NCBI GenBank assembly: GCA_045535465.1
Contig: JAZSLS010000102.1
Location: 1 to 23,748 of the forward strand
Direction of reading: 5' to 3'
DNA: 23,748 bases
Source of the DNA: SIG636 sp045535465
GTDB lineage: Bacteria; Bacillota; Clostridia; Oscillospirales; CAG-382
The notes beneath the pieces are model-generated. The model was not told where the DNA came from, did not search any database, and was given only the letters and a program-made list of their open reading frames with translations. The position numbers and the translations under genes were made by a program. The number at the start of each line of letters is the position of its first letter. Positions within the stretch are counted from its first letter, which is position 1. This document shows, in pieces, positions 21,569-23,748 of this stretch.

Positions 21569-22957
21569 ATGTACGACATTCAAAGCAGATGGAAGCTTGA
21601 AGGCAATGTTTTAAGATATTACGGCTTGAGAAATCAGCCCAATATGTTCAAAAATACTGTTAAGCTTACCAAAAAGCAAAAAGCAATCGTTGAAAAACTG
21701 CCCTGTAAGTTGACAGATGAAGAAATTAACATGCTGAAAAATCTTGTAGGTACACAGATTGTGAAATCTGAAAGCAAAAGAGCAATTCCTTCAAGCTTTG
21801 GTGATGCAAGATTTTGCAAAACCTGTATAGCAAATGATTTTATGATTCCGGGCATTGAATTCGATGCAGAGGGCAGGTGTCCAATCTGTCAATCTGCAGA
21901 AAAGACAAAAAATCTGAAAAGCATCGTTCCGATTATGAATACGTTCCCGAGATCAAAGAAGTCACGCTTTGACGTTGCGGTGTTTTACACGGGTGGCAAG
22001 GATTCTACCTACTTACTGTACTATTTGTCCAAAGTTTTAAAGCTTCGTGTGTTAGCACTCACTTGGGAAATTCCCTATATGTCCGAATGTGCAAAGAAAA
22101 GCATTGAAAATGCCAAACAATCGCTTGATTCGGTAGAATTCATCAGCAGAAAAGTATCAAATGAAGATTTGAGAAAAATATACAACAAGCTATACGCCTT
22201 GAGCGAAAACACCTGTGCTTGTCCGTCTTTGGCGTATGTGTTGTTCTATCCTGAGCTTGTTATCAATAAAGTGCCATATTTCGTTGCGGGTAACGAGCCC
22301 GCACAGTTACTTGGCTTATATTTCAATCATATGGCACCTCAAATTGCTTACACGTTTCCGCAAAACAAAGTGCTGAATTTCTTCTTGAACATCGGTAGAA
22401 TTTTAACGCTTCACCCACCTTTAAAAAAAGGGCAATTCCATACCCTTACCACAATGAAACAGCTCGCATACGGTGATAGCAAGATTAAGAATTTGGCAGG
22501 ATATTCCAACCAACTTGTCTATAACATCTGCGAAGCAATCAAAGAAGTTCCAAATATCCTGAGTCCTTTAAAAAGAGCGATCCGCTCATCCTCTTGGGCA
22601 GGAAATATTCCCGCATTTGTACAAGTGGATTTTGATGAGATCTGCGGCGGCATCTATGAATGGAGAAAAATAAAGGATACCATCATTCGCGAGTGCGGTT
22701 GGGTTGCTCCCGAAGAAAGTGACAAAGGCTTACATACAAGCTGCAGAATTGAAAAATGCAAGGAGCATTCGCAATTTGCAAGGTTTTACCGTATGCGAAG
22801 CACGATGATTCCGTTCAGCGCACTGGAAATCGCAATTGCGAGCCGAAGCAACCATGTCTCCAGAGAGGACGCTTTGGCAGAACTGAAAGCCTCGCTTGGT
22901 TTCTCACTGGATGAAATCCCCGAATGCGCGATTATGCGGGAGCACACAGAGCCATGA
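21569..22957 (+). CDS. PP-loop ATPase with four-cysteine motif (amidotransferase/thiolase-like, unknown substrate)
   Basis: A 462-residue protein. Residues 83-107 hold a C-x2-C, 17 residues, C-x2-C motif (FCKTC to RCPIC) with IEFDAEGRC between, much like the YCxRC ... FDEEGVCxxC start of PseA/WbpG-type N-acetyl-sugar amidotransferases. The PP-loop TGGKDS is at 141-146 after a beta strand (VAVFY), so it should adenylate a substrate with ATP. Further cysteines occur in NTCACPS and TSCRIEKC, and the end (SREDALAEL) again recalls that family. The N-terminal 80 residues are not recognised. AAAGGAG lies 5 bases before ATG 21569. The stop overlaps the flavodoxin-ferredoxin gene (ATGA). Its codon use and base composition differ from the genes before 21320. 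Substrate and product are unknown; sulfur or nitrogen transfer are both possible. Confidence 0.75.
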   Translation: MYDIQSRWKLEGNVLRYYGLRNQPNMFKNTVKLTKKQKAIVEKLPCKLTDEEINMLKNLVGTQIVKSESKRAIPSSFGDARFCKTCIANDFMIPGIEFDAEGRCPICQSAEKTKNLKSIVPIMNTFPRSKKSRFDVAVFYTGGKDSTYLLYYLSKVLKLRVLALTWEIPYMSECAKKSIENAKQSLDSVEFISRKVSNEDLRKIYNKLYALSENTCACPSLAYVLFYPELVINKVPYFVAGNEPAQLLGLYFNHMAPQIAYTFPQNKVLNFFLNIGRILTLHPPLKKGQFHTLTTMKQLAYGDSKIKNLAGYSNQLVYNICEAIKEVPNILSPLKRAIRSSSWAGNIPAFVQVDFDEICGGIYEWRKIKDTIIRECGWVAPEESDKGLHTSCRIEKCKEHSQFARFYRMRSTMIPFSALEIAIASRSNHVSREDALAELKASLGFSLDEIPECAIMREHTEP

Positions 22958-23637
22958 ACGCAGTAGTTTTCTATTCAAACACAGGACACAGCAAAGCCAT
23001 TGCGGCATACCTTGCCAATCAATTGGAATATCCGCTTACGGATATGGAAACCACCTGCGCAAAACAGTATCAGAATCTCGTTCTCGTGTTCCCGGTGCAC
23101 TGTCAAAACATTCCCGGTGTGGTAAAAACTTTTTTGAAGAATGTATCCGTTGACAATCTGACACTTGTTGCTGCGTACGGAAAAATGTGCTGCGGGAATG
23201 TGTTATATGACATTCAAAAAAACTATCAAAAGAACATCGTTGCAGGAGCATATATCCCGACAAAGCACTCCTACATAGATAACGACAATGTTTTCTGTGA
23301 TTTTGATCAATTAAAGCCCCTCGTTGAAAAAATCAAAGCGCCTTCCTGCATACAACTTCCCAAGCTGTACAAAAATCCTTTGGCGGATCTCTTTCCCAAA
23401 CAGAGAAGCCAGCTTGGACTCACAATACAAAGAAACGCAGATTGCAATGGCTGTAACCTTTGCACCGAGCGTTGCTCTTTTGGGGCAATAAAAACGGGCG
23501 AAACAAACCGAAAGTGCATCCGATGCCTCCGGTGCGTTGCATCCTGCCCGCGCCAGGCCTTAAAAATCCAGGTGGGCTTGCCATTAAAACTATATTTGAG
23601 AAAGAAAAAATCAAACAAGGTTATCCTTTATGTTTGA
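22954..23637 (+). CDS. Flavodoxin-ferredoxin fusion (EFR1 family)
   Basis: A 227-residue electron carrier. The N-terminal part starts VVFYSNTGHSKAIA, with the FMN phosphate loop SNTGHS at 8-13, and FPVHCQNIPG, as in flavodoxins. The C-terminal part has two [4Fe-4S] motifs: C164-x2-C167-x2-C170-x3-C174 and C188-x2-C191-x2-C194-x3-C198. Such EFR1-type proteins carry electrons between FMN and low-potential clusters in the cytosol. ATG 22954 overlaps the PP-loop gene stop, so the two proteins are probably made in fixed ratio, and electrons may be fed to the PP-loop enzyme or its product. It is not RnfB: there is no membrane helix, and the flavodoxin half is extra. Confidence 0.88.
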   Translation: MNAVVFYSNTGHSKAIAAYLANQLEYPLTDMETTCAKQYQNLVLVFPVHCQNIPGVVKTFLKNVSVDNLTLVAAYGKMCCGNVLYDIQKNYQKNIVAGAYIPTKHSYIDNDNVFCDFDQLKPLVEKIKAPSCIQLPKLYKNPLADLFPKQRSQLGLTIQRNADCNGCNLCTERCSFGAIKTGETNRKCIRCLRCVASCPRQALKIQVGLPLKLYLRKKKSNKVILYV

Positions 23638-23653
23638 ATGAAAGGAGTTCTTC

Positions 23654-23748
23654 ATGCGTTTGACGGAAAAATACATCCTTGACTACACGAAAGATTTTGT
23701 TTTTGATTTCACCACACACATAGCACTGCGCGTTTTGGATGTGGATAT
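23654..23748 (+). CDS. Unrecognised protein, N-terminal fragment
   Basis: An open frame from ATG 23654 to the window end (31 codons), beginning MRLTEKYILDYTKDFVFDF. AAAGGAG lies 6 bases before the ATG and the gap to the previous stop is 16 bases, so it is the third gene of the cassette. No family can be assigned from this short part. It is the best clue to the cassette's function and lies mostly outside the window. Confidence 0.65.
   Translation, partial: MRLTEKYILDYTKDFVFDFTTHIALRVLDVD

Noticed and set aside
22954..23637. The EFR1-type gene as the missing rnfB
   Set aside because: It has a flavodoxin half, lacks the RnfB N-terminal membrane helix and C-x2-C-x4-C-type motif, and belongs to a cassette of different composition.

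Overview
The window looks like a chromosomal segment, possibly a metagenome-derived contig, from an uncultured low-to-moderate GC Firmicute of class Clostridia. Supporting signs are AGGAGG-type ribosome sites almost everywhere, strong sigma-A-like promoters, a DUF4364 gene, clostridial Ser/Thr/Asp/Glu-rich lipoproteins, a TmcAL/acetate kinase pair and an rnfCDGE-A operon. No rRNA, tRNA, CRISPR array or insertion sequence with intact ends was seen. No gene-free stretch exceeds about 250 bases.

Layout. 1-155 (minus) is the start of a galM-like epimerase gene that runs off the window; it abuts a 5'-truncated beta-helix carbohydrate-binding gene (plus). 1382-4739 (minus) is housekeeping: rplM-rpsI, then argS-yebC. 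5003-9195 (plus) is a tight run of a TtcA-type tRNA thiolase followed by five lipid genes: CrtO-like acyltransferase, two CDP-alcohol phosphatidyltransferases, an MGDG-synthase/UgtP-like glycosyltransferase and a PAP2 phosphatase. 9335-10944 holds a tandem pair of paralogous lipoproteins. ackA (minus) and tmcAL (plus) diverge from a shared intergenic region; both concern acetate. A third small lipoprotein follows. 13955-14700 is a RAYT transposase gene embedded in REP-like GTAG hairpins, one of which lies inside its own coding sequence. nth and a DUF4364 gene (minus) follow.

15958-21322 is one transcription unit, rnfC-D-G-E-A-rlmD, with overlapping starts and stops. It is the most unusual part of the window. 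The rnfB gene is absent, and residues normally needed for redox chemistry are missing from RnfA (both membrane-cluster cysteines), RnfE (one of two), RnfG (flavin acceptor), RnfD (flavinylation motif altered) and RnfC (glycine-rich nucleotide/FMN loop). Yet all five frames are intact and tightly coupled. I interpret it as a repurposed, largely cofactor-stripped Rnf-like membrane complex; this is an inference from remembered family consensus.

21281-21480 is a dense palindrome/repeat tract that starts inside the end of rlmD. After it, base and codon use change and a second cassette begins: a PP-loop ATPase with a four-cysteine motif and distant resemblance to sugar amidotransferases of the PseA/WbpG type, overlapped by a flavodoxin-ferredoxin fusion (EFR1 type), then an unrecognised gene cut by the window end. 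It looks horizontally acquired and its product is unknown.
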